Shown piece by piece: positions 47,886-57,270 of a DNA stretch of 64,000 nt. The first letter of the stretch is position 1. Each line of letters opens with the position of its first letter. Source of the stretch: an uncultured Halomonas sp. (GTDB lineage: Bacteria; Pseudomonadota; Gammaproteobacteria; Pseudomonadales; Halomonadaceae); contig NZ_CANLTC010000016.1 of assembly GCF_947493865.1 (NCBI RefSeq), forward strand, positions 29,853 to 93,852. The letters are read 5' to 3'. The position numbers and the translations under genes were made by a program. The notes below the pieces were generated by a model that did no database searches, had not been told where the DNA came from, and saw only the letters and a program-made list of their open reading frames with translations.

Positions 47886-48982
47886 CGTTCGTTCTCCTCG
47901 GCGTGGATGGTCAATTGCGTCAAGCGTTCAAGTAGCGACTTGACCGGTGCGGCAAGCCCAATGCTGGCAGGAGTGTGCGGGTTATACCAGTACCGACCCG
48001 ATTCACCAACAACGTTCAGTTCAGCACCGAGCATTGCCGGTCGCGGCTGGATCCTCAAGCGAAAGTGGCTGAAGGTATGGGTAAACGCATTCCAGGATGG
48101 CTCAAGCCGGGCTTTGGGCGCATGCTCATCGAGCCATTCCTGCATGGCCTGCTCCTCATCGAACTGCGGAAAACACCACAGGCCACCCCAGATGCCACTG
48201 GGTGGACGCTGCTCCAGCAGTACATGCCCCCTGCCATCCTGCAGCAACAGCATCTGCGTGCTGCGCTCGGGCAGTGTCTTGCGCGGTTTGCGCTCTGGAA
48301 AACGCTTTTCTTCACCACGCAGATGGGCCTGACAGACATCGGCAAAGGGACAGAGCAGGCAACTGGGCCTACTGCGAGTACACAGCGTTGCCCCCAGATC
48401 CATTATCGCCTGGGTATAGTCGGACAGACGTGTTTCAGGCGTGTAGCGCTCTGCCAACTGCCACAGCTCACGTTCAACCGCCGGTCGCCCCGGCCAACCC
48501 TCGACGCCATGCAGGCGACTCAGTACGCGCTTGACGTTGCCATCGAGAATGACCGCTCGCTGCCCGGTACTGATACTGATGATAGCGCCCGCGGTGGAGC
48601 GCCCGATTCCGGGAAGCGCGGTCATTGCCTCGAGGCTGTGGACCGGGAATTCACCTCCGTGTTCGACCACTACAATCTGTGCCGTGCGGTGCAGATTGCG
48701 CGCCCGGGCGTAATAGCCAAGCCCGGTCCATAAATGCAGCACCTCGTCCTGAGCGGCCTCCGCCAGATCCTCGACGCGAGGGAAGCGCGCCATGAAGCGC
48801 TCGTAATAGGGAATGACGGTCGCGACCTGGGTCTGCTGCAGCATGATCTCGGAGATCCAGACCCGATAAGGCGTCTTGTCCTGTTGCCAGGGCAACGTCT
48901 TGCGACCGTGGCGATCGAACCACTCGAAAAGACGCTTCTGAAAAGTACCCGCCGTCAGTTCAATGGGATGTAATTGACTCAT
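47882..48982 (-). CDS. mutY: A/G-specific adenine DNA glycosylase MutY
   Basis: 366 residues from [12 protein letters not shown]. Removes A mispaired with 8-oxoguanine. The helix-hairpin-helix [16 protein letters not shown] with catalytic Asp in [12 protein letters not shown], the [4Fe-4S] loop ([17 protein letters not shown]) and the C-terminal NUDIX-like domain are complete. An in-frame extension upstream of the ATG is unlikely to be used. Followed by yggX with overlapping codons. Confidence 0.95.
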   Translation of the reverse strand: MSQLHPIELTAGTFQKRLFEWFDRHGRKTLPWQQDKTPYRVWISEIMLQQTQVATVIPYYERFMARFPRVEDLAEAAQDEVLHLWTGLGYYARARNLHRTAQIVVVEHGGEFPVHSLEAMTALPGIGRSTAGAIISISTGQRAVILDGNVKRVLSRLHGVEGWPGRPAVERELWQLAERYTPETRLSDYTQAIMDLGATLCTRSRPSCLLCPFADVCQAHLRGEEKRFPERKPRKTLPERSTQMLLLQDGRGHVLLEQRPPSGIWGGLWCFPQFDEEQAMQEWLDEHAPKARLEPSWNAFTHTFSHFRLRIQPRPAMLGAELNVVGESGRYWYNPHTPASIGLAAPVKSLLERLTQLTIHAEENER

Positions 48983-49057
48983 GGGTTCACGACATGAAGA
49001 GGACACAAAAAAGCGCCGACTGAAAAGTCGGCGCAACAACTGGCTTGCTAGTGATGC

Positions 49058-51367
49058 TCACTTGAATAGACCGCGTAGAGCGTCACCGAGTTCCTCGCTG
49101 GCATCTTTTCCTAGGCGCTTTTCAAGCTCCTTGCCGATCTTCTCGTCAATCTTCTCGCTGGCCTTGCGCTTGACCTCGTCTCGCGCCAGTCCGGTCAGAG
49201 ACTGCTGAAAGGCCTGGCGGTCGAACCCGCACCACTGTTTGGGTTCGCCCCCGAGAGTGCCTTCGCAGTGCAGGGGAAGGGGCACCCGCTCCAGGCGTGG
49301 ATTGACCTTGCAGGCGGCATCCACGGTGTCGACAAAGCGTGCCCGGGCATCGTAATCGAAACGTTGGGTAGGCAGGTTCAGCCGACCGTCCCCTGTAAGC
49401 TCGATACCAGGAATGACGATCTTGAGATCGTCATTATGAGCGACGCCATTGACCACACGAATACTGCCGGACAAGCGCTCGAAGCGAGTATCCTTGCTCC
49501 AGTCTCGAGTAGCCGTTTCCCCCTCCAGCATTGCCACTGCAGTGCATAGCTCCTGAGAGACATTGACATCGAATACGGCCCCATCCGCCACCTGAAAATT
49601 GGCGGTGCCATTGAGATTGCTGACCAGAGTATCCAGCGTGTTGGTTCGCGAGGTGAAATCACCGTCAAGATTGAGGCGTCCACGCAGGGGTGATGGCTCA
49701 CCGCTGTAATCCTCGACCAGGGGTACGATCTGCACGTTTTTCAATTGCGGCGCGAAGGCCCAACGAATAGGCGTTTCCCGAACGTTCAACGTGGCCCCGG
49801 CATTGAGCGTGCCATCATAAAGTCGGGCATCGAAGCGCTCCAGTGCCAGGCGCCCGTCGCTACCTTTTAGCGCCAGCGAGGGCTTTGATAGGGTCAGGTT
49901 CTTGACCTTGAGTTCTGCAAGGGAAAGTTTGCCATCCAAGGTCAGATCTTGCAGCGCATCAACCGGTACCAGCTCATTCGTTTCTTCCTGAGCATAGGCG
50001 GAGTCGATTCCCAGTGGTTCAAGAAAGGCAGTGCTCTCCTTGGTGTCATCCTCCTCGATCGGAGGTAGATAGTCATCGAGATTCAGGCGTTCGCCCTCAA
50101 GATCGAATGTATACGCCTTGCCATCCAGGCCGATTCCCAACTGCCCGCCAAAGGTATTGTCATCCATCACCAGGGTGAGGTTGGTCAGGTTCGCCTTCTG
50201 CATATCTCCTTTTATCGGGCTGGTGAGCGCTACCTGAGACAGTGCCTCGTCGTCCGCGGTGTTCAACTCGCTACCGAAGCGTTCGAGCCAGGGCCGTAGC
50301 GACATGGGCGCCAGCTTGATTTGCCCGGTGTAATTCGGCGAACTCAAAAGCTCGGTGAACGATAGCGTACCTGTGAGCTTGAGTCCTTTTTCGCTGGTCA
50401 GCAGCAGATCGTGTATCTGGGCGGTTTGCTGCTCGGTATTCGCCTCGCCTTCGAAGCTGAGATCCAATGGCAATGGCTTTTCGCCTAGCATGGGATGCGC
50501 TAGGTCGGCCTTGAGTACAGCGCCTTCGAGTCGATAATCGCCACTATCGATCTCGCCCAGCACCTGCTTGGCCTTGAGGGAGAGCGTCTGCTGGCGGTCC
50601 GGCAACTGCAGCATTTCCGTTTGAGACTCGAGATTCAGGCCCTCGAGCACATAGCGACCATCGTCCAGCCCGAGGCGCACCTTGGTCTTGAGATCGATCT
50701 TGCTGGAAAGCTGCGGCACCACACTTTCCATCAGGAAACTGCTCTTGACCGGAAAGGCATTCTCGGGGTTGACGTTGCTGCTGCTGATCATCAGATCGCG
50801 CACCGTGACGTCCAGATCGCTGCGCCGATCGGCATAGCTGACTTGACTGTTGCTCACTTCGACATTAGCAATGTCGAGCGCTACATCCGGTTCATCCTGC
50901 TTCATGGCTGGTCCTGCGGACGCAGGAGCCAAGGCTTGCTCGGTTTCCTCATCCTGCAGGCGCTGCAACAGCATTTCCCAGTTACCGCGACCTTGCTCAT
51001 CGCGCACAAGCTCGAGCCGCATGCCGTCTAGCGTCAATCCATCGATGGCAATATCACCGGTGAGCAGAGGTGTAAATGCCAGACTGACTTCTGCGCTATC
51101 GATGGCTGCAAAAGGCGTATCTTCCTGGGGTTGCTCGGGCAGCCAGGCACGAGCATCTTCCACGCTGACCCCTAGTCGTGGATAGAACGACCAGTTCAAG
51201 GGGCCTTCTAGAGCCAGCTCCAGGCCGCTTTGCTCACGCACCGCTTCAATTAGCCGAGGCTTCAAGTCATTGGGATCGAAGAATGTGGTCACATAGACCA
51301 CGGCGGCCACCACTATCAGCCCCAATATGCCAATGACGGCCAATAGCGTCCGCACCAACCTTTTCAT
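49058..51367 (-). CDS. AsmA family protein
   Basis: 769-residue envelope protein with one N-terminal membrane helix (about 8-30), then a long beta-rich periplasmic region typical of AsmA (FDPNDLKPRLIEAVREQSGL, LNWSFYPRLGVSVEDARAW; AsmA C-terminal domain about 500-700). AsmA-like proteins bridge inner and outer membranes and affect phospholipid transport. I start at the ATG sharing a base with the stop of the GNAT gene (TGATG), with GGAGG six bases upstream, rather than the TTG three bases earlier. Confidence 0.9.
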   Translation of the reverse strand: MKRLVRTLLAVIGILGLIVVAAVVYVTTFFDPNDLKPRLIEAVREQSGLELALEGPLNWSFYPRLGVSVEDARAWLPEQPQEDTPFAAIDSAEVSLAFTPLLTGDIAIDGLTLDGMRLELVRDEQGRGNWEMLLQRLQDEETEQALAPASAGPAMKQDEPDVALDIANVEVSNSQVSYADRRSDLDVTVRDLMISSSNVNPENAFPVKSSFLMESVVPQLSSKIDLKTKVRLGLDDGRYVLEGLNLESQTEMLQLPDRQQTLSLKAKQVLGEIDSGDYRLEGAVLKADLAHPMLGEKPLPLDLSFEGEANTEQQTAQIHDLLLTSEKGLKLTGTLSFTELLSSPNYTGQIKLAPMSLRPWLERFGSELNTADDEALSQVALTSPIKGDMQKANLTNLTLVMDDNTFGGQLGIGLDGKAYTFDLEGERLNLDDYLPPIEEDDTKESTAFLEPLGIDSAYAQEETNELVPVDALQDLTLDGKLSLAELKVKNLTLSKPSLALKGSDGRLALERFDARLYDGTLNAGATLNVRETPIRWAFAPQLKNVQIVPLVEDYSGEPSPLRGRLNLDGDFTSRTNTLDTLVSNLNGTANFQVADGAVFDVNVSQELCTAVAMLEGETATRDWSKDTRFERLSGSIRVVNGVAHNDDLKIVIPGIELTGDGRLNLPTQRFDYDARARFVDTVDAACKVNPRLERVPLPLHCEGTLGGEPKQWCGFDRQAFQQSLTGLARDEVKRKASEKIDEKIGKELEKRLGKDASEELGDALRGLFK

Positions 51368-51816
51368 CAATAGCCTCCTGCTGCCAACGGATTGAGTTCG
51401 AAATAGACACCGCCGGCCTTTGGACGATAGCCCAGGCGGGTTAACAATAGCTGATCTTCCAACTGCAACTGCGCTGCCTCGACCCGCAGTGTCCTGCCCT
51501 GCTCACGGGCTGCCTCTGCAATGAGAGCCATTAGCCGCGATCCGATACCACGCCGACGCATGCTTTTTCGCACGCAGAAATAGGCAAGCCACCAAGCGTC
51601 TGCTTCCTTCTGCACGCTGACCGCCGCCAATAGCCGATCATCGAACAGCGCACAACAGAATACGCCGCCGCCGTTTAGATGCGTTTGAACGAACGTATTA
51701 GCATTCTGAGGCAAACGCTCACTAGGCGCATCATGATAGATGCGTGAAAGGTCGACTTTCACCTGATCATGGGTTTCCCAGCACCCATGATCGACTTCCG
51801 TGAGCGTTACCGCCAT
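51367..51816 (-). CDS. GNAT-family protein, PanZ/PanM-like
   Basis: 149 residues. Acetyl-CoA-binding core FCVRKSMRRRGIGSRLMALI and the preceding FDDRLLAAVSV resemble PanZ (PanM), the acetyl-CoA sensor that triggers maturation of aspartate decarboxylase PanD. The C-terminal TRLGYRPKAGGVYFELNP is also of that type. PanD itself is not in the window, so an ordinary N-acetyltransferase remains possible. Coupled to asmA. Confidence 0.7.
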   Translation of the reverse strand: MAVTLTEVDHGCWETHDQVKVDLSRIYHDAPSERLPQNANTFVQTHLNGGGVFCCALFDDRLLAAVSVQKEADAWWLAYFCVRKSMRRRGIGSRLMALIAEAAREQGRTLRVEAAQLQLEDQLLLTRLGYRPKAGGVYFELNPLAAGGY

Positions 51817-51999
51817 GCTCTATCTCCTTGATGCGACTATCGCCCTGAGGTTCCTGCCCCGCATTGTAGCGGATGGCCATGACGATTCTCTATAATGACA
51901 GATCAGGCTAAAGAAGCGCTCCTTCCAAGCGCTTGTGCAGGTTCCAATTCACAATCATTCACCATTTACCTTGTGTGAGTATCCGGATGGAGACCCTCG

Positions 52000-52623
52000 A
52001 TGGAAACAGCCCAGCTGGATAGCTCGGATGTGGCCGAGCGTATTGCCACGGTATCCCGCGATACCCTGGAAACCCAGATCACGGTCAGTGTGAACCTGGA
52101 TGGCCAAGGGCATTTTGCTGCCGAGACCGGCGTACCGTTTCTCGATCACATGCTCGAACAGATTGCCCGCCACGGCCTGATCGACCTGGACATCCGCGCC
52201 AAGGGTGATCTGCATATCGACGAGCATCACACCGTCGAGGATATCGGCATCACTCTGGGCCAGGCCTTTGCCAAGGCGCTCATCGACAAGCGTGGCATTC
52301 ATCGCTATGGCCATGCCTATGTACCGCTGGACGAGGCACTCTCTCGGGTGGTGATCGACTTTTCCGGTCGCCCGGGGCTGTTCATGGACGTCGACTTCAC
52401 CCGTGCCGCCATCGGTCGCCTGGATACCCAACTGTTCCAGGAGTTTTTCCAGGGGTTCGTCAATCATGCCCAGGCAACGCTGCATATTGACAATCTAAAG
52501 GGCTTCAATGCCCATCACCAGATCGAAACCATCTTCAAGGCCTTCGGTCGGGCCCTGCGTATGGCGGTAGCGCGCGATATCCGCATGGCCGGGCAGATGC
52601 CCTCCACCAAGGGCAGCCTCTGA
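52000..52623 (+). CDS. hisB: Imidazoleglycerol-phosphate dehydratase
   Basis: Sixth step of histidine synthesis. 207 residues, monofunctional (no N-terminal phosphatase domain as in E. coli). Metal-binding signatures [23 protein letters not shown] and [16 protein letters not shown] are intact. Begins the hisB-hisH-hisA-hisF block. Confidence 0.97.
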   Translation: METAQLDSSDVAERIATVSRDTLETQITVSVNLDGQGHFAAETGVPFLDHMLEQIARHGLIDLDIRAKGDLHIDEHHTVEDIGITLGQAFAKALIDKRGIHRYGHAYVPLDEALSRVVIDFSGRPGLFMDVDFTRAAIGRLDTQLFQEFFQGFVNHAQATLHIDNLKGFNAHHQIETIFKAFGRALRMAVARDIRMAGQMPSTKGSL

Positions 52624-52645
52624 CCTTCATCTTCAAGGAGCGAGC

Positions 52646-53287
52646 ATGACGATCGCCGTCATTGATTATGGCATGGGCAACCTGCACTCCGTTGCCAAGG
52701 CGCTGGAACACGTGACTCATGAGCATGTGGTGATTACTCGTGATCCACGGGTCATTGGTGGCGCGACCCGACTGGTTCTGCCAGGTCAAGGTGCCATTCG
52801 TGACTGCATGGGTGAACTTGAGCGCACTGAATTGAAGGGCTTGGTACAAGAGTTACTCGCTGCTCAAGCCAAACCGTTGCTGGGCATCTGTGTCGGCCAG
52901 CAGATGCTGATGGATGCCAGCGAAGAGAATGGCGGCACGACCTGCCTGGGTTTTCTACCGGGAAAGGTACGCTATTTCGGTCAGAACCTGCTGGATGAAA
53001 ACGGCGAGCGCCTCAAGGTGCCGCACATGGGCTGGAATCAGGTGAGCCAGCGCCAGGATCACCCCGTTTGGGAAGGCATCGAGGATGGCACACGTTTCTA
53101 TTTCGTGCATAGCTACTACGTAGAAGCGGAACGTGATGGCGATGTCTTTGGTACCACCCGCTACGCCGGCATCGATGCCCATGTGGCGACGGGGCAAGAT
53201 ACGGTCTTCGCGGTACAGTTTCACCCGGAGAAAAGCGCCGGCAACGGCCTGAGACTGCTCGAGAACTTCGTGACCTGGGCGCCCTGA
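52646..53287 (+). CDS. hisH: Imidazole glycerol phosphate synthase, glutaminase subunit
   Basis: 213 residues. Class I glutamine amidotransferase with nucleophile Cys in LGICVGQQ and His/Glu in VQFHPEKS; delivers ammonia to HisF. AAGGAG precedes the ATG. Contrast with the amidotransferase homologue at 56579, which lacks these residues. Confidence 0.97.
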   Translation: MTIAVIDYGMGNLHSVAKALEHVTHEHVVITRDPRVIGGATRLVLPGQGAIRDCMGELERTELKGLVQELLAAQAKPLLGICVGQQMLMDASEENGGTTCLGFLPGKVRYFGQNLLDENGERLKVPHMGWNQVSQRQDHPVWEGIEDGTRFYFVHSYYVEAERDGDVFGTTRYAGIDAHVATGQDTVFAVQFHPEKSAGNGLRLLENFVTWAP

Positions 53288-53364
53288 TCAGGGCCGCGCC
53301 AGGCTACTGATTCCAGAATATTAAAGCGACGATCCCCAGGATCTCGCACTGACGAGGACACGAC

Positions 53365-54120
53365 ATGCTGGTTATTCCCGCCATCGATCTCAAGGACGGC
53401 CAATGCGTCCGCTTGAAGCAGGGGCGCATGGAGGATGCCACGAGCTATGGCGATGACCCGGTGGCCATGGCCGCGCGCTGGGTCGAGACCGGCGCTCGCC
53501 GTTTGCATCTGGTGGATCTCAACGGCGCCTTCGAAGGCAAGCCGGTCAACGGTGAGGCGGTTACCGCCATCGCCCGTGCCTACCCGGACCTGCCCATCCA
53601 GATCGGGGGCGGCATCCGCTCGGCGGCTACCATCGAGCACTACCTGGCAGCCGGGGTAACCTATGTGATCATCGGCACCCAGGCGGTCAAGGAGCCGGCT
53701 TTCGTCAGCGAGATGTGTCGCCTGTTCGAGGGCCATGTGATCGTCGGCCTGGATGCGCGGGACGGCTTCGTGGCAACCGACGGCTGGGCAGAGGTTTCGA
53801 GCGTGAAGGCCACCGAATTGGCCAAGCGTTTCGCCGACGCCGGTGTCTCCTCCATCGTCTACACTGATATTGCCCGGGACGGCATGATGCAAGGCGTCAA
53901 CGTCGAGGCCACCGTGGAAATGGCTCGGGAAGGTGGATCGCCGGTGATCGCCTCCGGCGGGGTAACCGATCTCGATGACATTCGAAGGCTCGCGAAAGTC
54001 GCCGATCAGGGCATTCTCGGTGCCATCACCGGACGTGCCATCTACGAAGGCAGTCTCGATGTCGCCGAGGCGCAGCGCCTGTGTGACGAGTTCGATACTA
54101 CCGCTTCACGGGAGGGCTAA
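53365..54120 (+). CDS. hisA: Phosphoribosylformimino-5-aminoimidazole carboxamide ribotide isomerase
   Basis: 251-residue beta/alpha barrel, Amadori isomerase of histidine synthesis. [18 protein letters not shown] carries the catalytic Asp; [17 protein letters not shown] and the second-half [14 protein letters not shown] phosphate-binding loops are present. Two bases separate it from hisF. Confidence 0.97.
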   Translation: MLVIPAIDLKDGQCVRLKQGRMEDATSYGDDPVAMAARWVETGARRLHLVDLNGAFEGKPVNGEAVTAIARAYPDLPIQIGGGIRSAATIEHYLAAGVTYVIIGTQAVKEPAFVSEMCRLFEGHVIVGLDARDGFVATDGWAEVSSVKATELAKRFADAGVSSIVYTDIARDGMMQGVNVEATVEMAREGGSPVIASGGVTDLDDIRRLAKVADQGILGAITGRAIYEGSLDVAEAQRLCDEFDTTASREG

Positions 54121-54122
54121 GC

Positions 54123-54896
54123 ATGGGGCTGGCCAAACGCATCATTCCCTGCCTGGACGTCGATGCCGGACGCGTGGTCAAGGGGGTCAACTTCGTCGGC
54201 ATTCGGGATGCGGGCGATCCGGTGGAGGTTGCCAAGCGCTACAACCAGCAGGGTGCCGATGAAATCACCTTTCTCGATATCACTGCCAGTCACGAGGACC
54301 GCGCCACCACGGTGGAAATGGTCAGCCATATTGCTGGCGAGGTGTTCATTCCCTTGACCGTTGGTGGCGGCATTCGCACCTGCGACGATATCCGCACCAT
54401 GCTCAACGCCGGGGCCGACAAGGTCTCGATCAACACCGCCGCGGTGATCAACCCGAGCTTCGTGCGCGAAGCCGCTGAGCGTTTTGGCAATCAGTGCATC
54501 GTAGTGGCTATCGATGCCAAGCGCGTATCAGCGGATGATGAAACGCTACGCTGGGAAATATTCACTCACGGCGGTCGCAAGCCCACCGGGCTGGATGCGG
54601 TGGAGTGGGCGCGCAAGATGGTTGATCTGGGTGCCGGCGAGCTTCTATTGACCAGCATGGACCGGGATGGGACTCGGGTTGGCTTCGACCTGGCGTTGAC
54701 CCGAGCGATCAGCGATGCGGTACCAGTCCCGGTAATCGCCTCCGGAGGCGTGGGCAATCTTGATCATCTTGTAGAAGGCATCACCAAAGGCGGCGCCGAT
54801 GCGGTGCTGGCTGCCAGCATTTTTCACTTCGGCGAATACAGCATTCCTCATGCAAAGCGCTATCTGGCCGAACACGGTATCGAAATGCGTTTATGA
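54123..54896 (+). CDS. hisF: Imidazole glycerol phosphate synthase, cyclase subunit
   Basis: 257-residue barrel with [18 protein letters not shown] (catalytic Asp), [14 protein letters not shown] and [13 protein letters not shown] (second catalytic Asp). Forms the synthase with HisH. The small outer-membrane protein gene follows 10 bp later. Confidence 0.97.
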   Translation: MGLAKRIIPCLDVDAGRVVKGVNFVGIRDAGDPVEVAKRYNQQGADEITFLDITASHEDRATTVEMVSHIAGEVFIPLTVGGGIRTCDDIRTMLNAGADKVSINTAAVINPSFVREAAERFGNQCIVVAIDAKRVSADDETLRWEIFTHGGRKPTGLDAVEWARKMVDLGAGELLLTSMDRDGTRVGFDLALTRAISDAVPVPVIASGGVGNLDHLVEGITKGGADAVLAASIFHFGEYSIPHAKRYLAEHGIEMRL

Positions 54897-54906
54897 GGTC
54901 ATCACA

Positions 54907-55401
54907 ATGCATAAGGCCACCCCCTTGGCGCTGGTCGTGCTGTTGACGGTTGCCAGCCCTGCTCGCGCCGAAACGGCATCATCCTTTTGGCGCTATGATC
55001 ACGGCCTGGTGCAGACCAGCCTTTTCACTCAACATTTCAGATCGGATTCCGAGCACAACGAGAACCAAAACCTGATCGGCTTCGAGCTACACAACCCCGA
55101 GCGCTGGTTCGCCGGAACAGCCTGGTTCAAGAACTCCTTCGACCAGCCAACCTGGTATTTCTATGGTGGACGTGAAATTCCACTATGGCAGCTCAGCCAC
55201 GGCGCCAATGTCCGCGCCAAGCTCACCGCCGGCCTGCTGCGCGGCTACGATGGTGACAAACGCGACAACATTCCCCTCAATCATTTGGGCATCGCGCCTG
55301 CCATACTGCCAACGCTGGGGATCAGTTGGAAACGACTGGAAGGGGATTTGATTGTCTTCGGTACCGCCGGGATGATGTTCACCGGAGGCATGCGTTTCTA
55401 A
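54907..55401 (+). CDS. Small outer-membrane beta-barrel-like protein, unknown function
   Basis: 164 residues with a signal peptide (cleavage near ARA, residue 22). The remainder is rich in alternating hydrophobic and aromatic strands (HFRSDSEHNENQNLIGFELH, WYFYGGREIPLWQL, GMMFTGGMRF) and ends in Phe, as expected for an eight-strand barrel. Homologues are sometimes labelled as a glycerol-3-phosphate transporter, probably wrongly; a PagP-like lipid enzyme is another possibility. GAGGT precedes the ATG. Placed after hisF, perhaps only by read-through. Confidence 0.6.
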   Translation: MHKATPLALVVLLTVASPARAETASSFWRYDHGLVQTSLFTQHFRSDSEHNENQNLIGFELHNPERWFAGTAWFKNSFDQPTWYFYGGREIPLWQLSHGANVRAKLTAGLLRGYDGDKRDNIPLNHLGIAPAILPTLGISWKRLEGDLIVFGTAGMMFTGGMRF

Positions 55402-55418
55402 TACAACGCTTCAAAGGG

Positions 55419-56018
55419 TCATTCCAGGCTCAAGCCCAGGTTGCTGACGCCTTCATTTCGCCCCAGATTACGCAGTGACTTGAGTGCTTCACGATCCAGC
55501 GCCACCTCCACGCTCTCCAGCACCATCGCCTGAAAGTCATGCTCTTCATCCATCAACGGATGATCCCGCAACCGGGCAGCATTACGCTGCGCATCGTCGT
55601 CGTCACTGCCTTCCGTCATTTCGATAAAAGCCTGCACACCGTTACGAGACACTTGGCTGACTTCCAAGGGCGCTTCCGGGGCGTCACCCTGCAAGGCATC
55701 GAGTATCGCCGATAGTGCCACGACGGTCTCCGTGGCCCGGCGGGCGCCAAAACTGTCATCCTCATCAGGCGGACCGAGTTCTGCGAGTTTCTCCGCCTGG
55801 CGGGCAAAATCGATGCGTGCATCCCGCACCTGTAGCGCTTCCCACACCAGATCCAGAATGACCCGCAGGCTCTGGATGTCGCCCTGCTCGGTCATCTGGA
55901 CATAGAGCGCGTAATTGGGCATCAATCGTTCACACAGGGCGGCCATGAACGCCAGTTGCTGACGCCGATTCAACTCGCGCAGGCGCGTCTTGAAACCGGA
56001 GGGGGATGCTTGGTTCAT
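55419..56018 (-). CDS. YjaG family protein (DUF416)
   Basis: 199 residues; the core RRQQLAFMAALCERLMPNYALY and the Asp/Glu-rich helical body match DUF416/YjaG of E. coli (196 residues). Function unknown. I prefer the ATG at 56018 (MNQASPSGF, GGAAGAG upstream) over that at 56030, because it gives the usual length. Confidence 0.85.
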   Translation of the reverse strand: MNQASPSGFKTRLRELNRRQQLAFMAALCERLMPNYALYVQMTEQGDIQSLRVILDLVWEALQVRDARIDFARQAEKLAELGPPDEDDSFGARRATETVVALSAILDALQGDAPEAPLEVSQVSRNGVQAFIEMTEGSDDDDAQRNAARLRDHPLMDEEHDFQAMVLESVEVALDREALKSLRNLGRNEGVSNLGLSLE

Positions 56019-56055
56019 AAGCTCTTCCATTTGCTAGGCGTTGCTTTAAATTCCT

Positions 56056-56349
56056 TCATGGCCACAGCAGTTCAGAATTGACGCAACCTTTGGCATCGAA
56101 GGCAACACCTTCGGCGCGCAGTTTTTCCCTCTGACGCACGGCGCCACCATGTTCGGTAACCTTGAGACCCGCATTGATCACCCGATGCCAGGGCAACTCG
56201 TGGCCGCTGGGCAAATGGCCCATGGCGCTACCGACCGCCCGAGCCGTTGCGCCATCGGTCATCTTGGCGATACGCCCATAGGTGGTTACGCGCCCCTGGG
56301 GTATCTGCGCGACGATGGTATAGATCTGTTCGCGCAGCTCGCTTCTCAT
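56056..56349 (-). CDS. Alkyltransferase-like protein (MGMT family, Cys replaced by Trp)
   Basis: 97 residues. Has the DNA-binding part of O6-alkylguanine transferases (QGRVTTYGRIAKM, GSAMGHLP), but the active-site PCHRV reads PWHRV, the hallmark of ATL proteins (E. coli YbaZ, yeast Atl1). These bind O6-alkylguanine and hand it to nucleotide excision repair without removing the alkyl group. An upstream GTG (56367) would add six residues. Confidence 0.9.
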   Translation of the reverse strand: MRSELREQIYTIVAQIPQGRVTTYGRIAKMTDGATARAVGSAMGHLPSGHELPWHRVINAGLKVTEHGGAVRQREKLRAEGVAFDAKGCVNSELLWP

Positions 56350-56478
56350 CGCTTCTCGATCCTGCACTGCCAGAGTTAGATCTGGGATTTTCGCCTTTCT
56401 AAATCCCTAAGGAAAGCACGAATACGACGACTGCCATCGTCGCCTTCCAGCATGCGACGCATGACTGAACCTGCTTGA

Positions 56479-56543
56479 TTAGGGCCTGTTGCCGCCCTCT
56501 TGCACAGCAACGCGGTTCGTGATGAAACACCAGCCGGCCCTAG
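56479..56543. repeat. Short degenerate copy of the 6891-7161 inverted-repeat element
   Basis: 65 bp beginning ttagggcctgttg and ending cggccctag. Its right 40 bp match the left end of the larger element in inverse orientation (agcaacgcggttcg, gatgaaac, ggcccta) with a few changes. The middle of the element is missing. It lies directly before the amidotransferase-like gene. Confidence 0.65.
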
Positions 56544-56578
56544 ACATGAACAGATGCTTTATCCATCATGAACCTATC

Positions 56579-57268
56579 ATGCATATCTACTTTCTCCAGC
56601 ACGCCGCCTATGATGGTCCTGCCCGCGTGGCCGACTGGCTCACGGGCATGCACCATAGCCATAACACCTGCCATCTCTATGCTGACGAAGTACCGCCTCG
56701 CCTTGAGGATTGCGACGGGCTGATTGTGCTCGATGGCCCCCAGGACCTCGACGATGAAGAGCGCTATCCCTGGCTCAAGCGCGAAAAGAAGCTGATCACT
56801 CGTGCCTTGAAGAGTGGCAAGCCGGTACTGGGTATCGGCCTGGGTGCGCAACTGATCGCCGCGGGGCTGGGCGCCATCGTCTCCCGCGGCACCTATGCCG
56901 AGATAGGCTGGCATCCGATCACGCTGGCACCGGACAGCCCCTTCGATCTGCCCGAGCAGTTCGAGGCCTTTCACTGGCACCGCGATATCTTCGGTCTGCC
57001 CGAGGATGCACTCCCCTTGGGCACGAGTTCAGCCAGCCCGATACAGGGGTTTGTCTGGGATCAAGGCCGGGTGGTCGGGCTGCAATGCCGCCTGGAAGTC
57101 ACTCGTGCCAGTGTAGAGTCGCTACTGGCGCACATGCCTGAAGCACTGGAGGCGGAAGGCCCCTTCGTGCAGGACCGCGAGGAAATGATTGCCGATTCAA
57201 GACGCTTCGATCGCCTTGCTGCGTTGCTGGATCGAGTGCTTTTACGCTGGATAACCAGCACCGCCTGA
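56579..57268 (+). CDS. Class I glutamine amidotransferase homologue lacking catalytic Cys and His
   Basis: 229 residues from MHIYFLQHAAYDG, of the stand-alone YfeJ-like GATase group (DGLIVLDGPQ, PVLGIGLGAQLIA, GLQCRLEVT). The nucleophile elbow normally reads GICLGAQL; here Cys is Gly at residue 87. The His of the Q-C/F-H-P/L-E motif is Arg at residue 171, while the Glu remains (173). The protein cannot hydrolyse glutamine by the family mechanism. The frame is otherwise intact with good conservation, so it looks like a pseudoenzyme rather than a decayed gene. ATGs at 56489 and 56546 lie in or beside the repeat remnant. Confidence 0.8.
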   Translation: MHIYFLQHAAYDGPARVADWLTGMHHSHNTCHLYADEVPPRLEDCDGLIVLDGPQDLDDEERYPWLKREKKLITRALKSGKPVLGIGLGAQLIAAGLGAIVSRGTYAEIGWHPITLAPDSPFDLPEQFEAFHWHRDIFGLPEDALPLGTSSASPIQGFVWDQGRVVGLQCRLEVTRASVESLLAHMPEALEAEGPFVQDREEMIADSRRFDRLAALLDRVLLRWITSTA

Positions 57269-57270
57269 CA

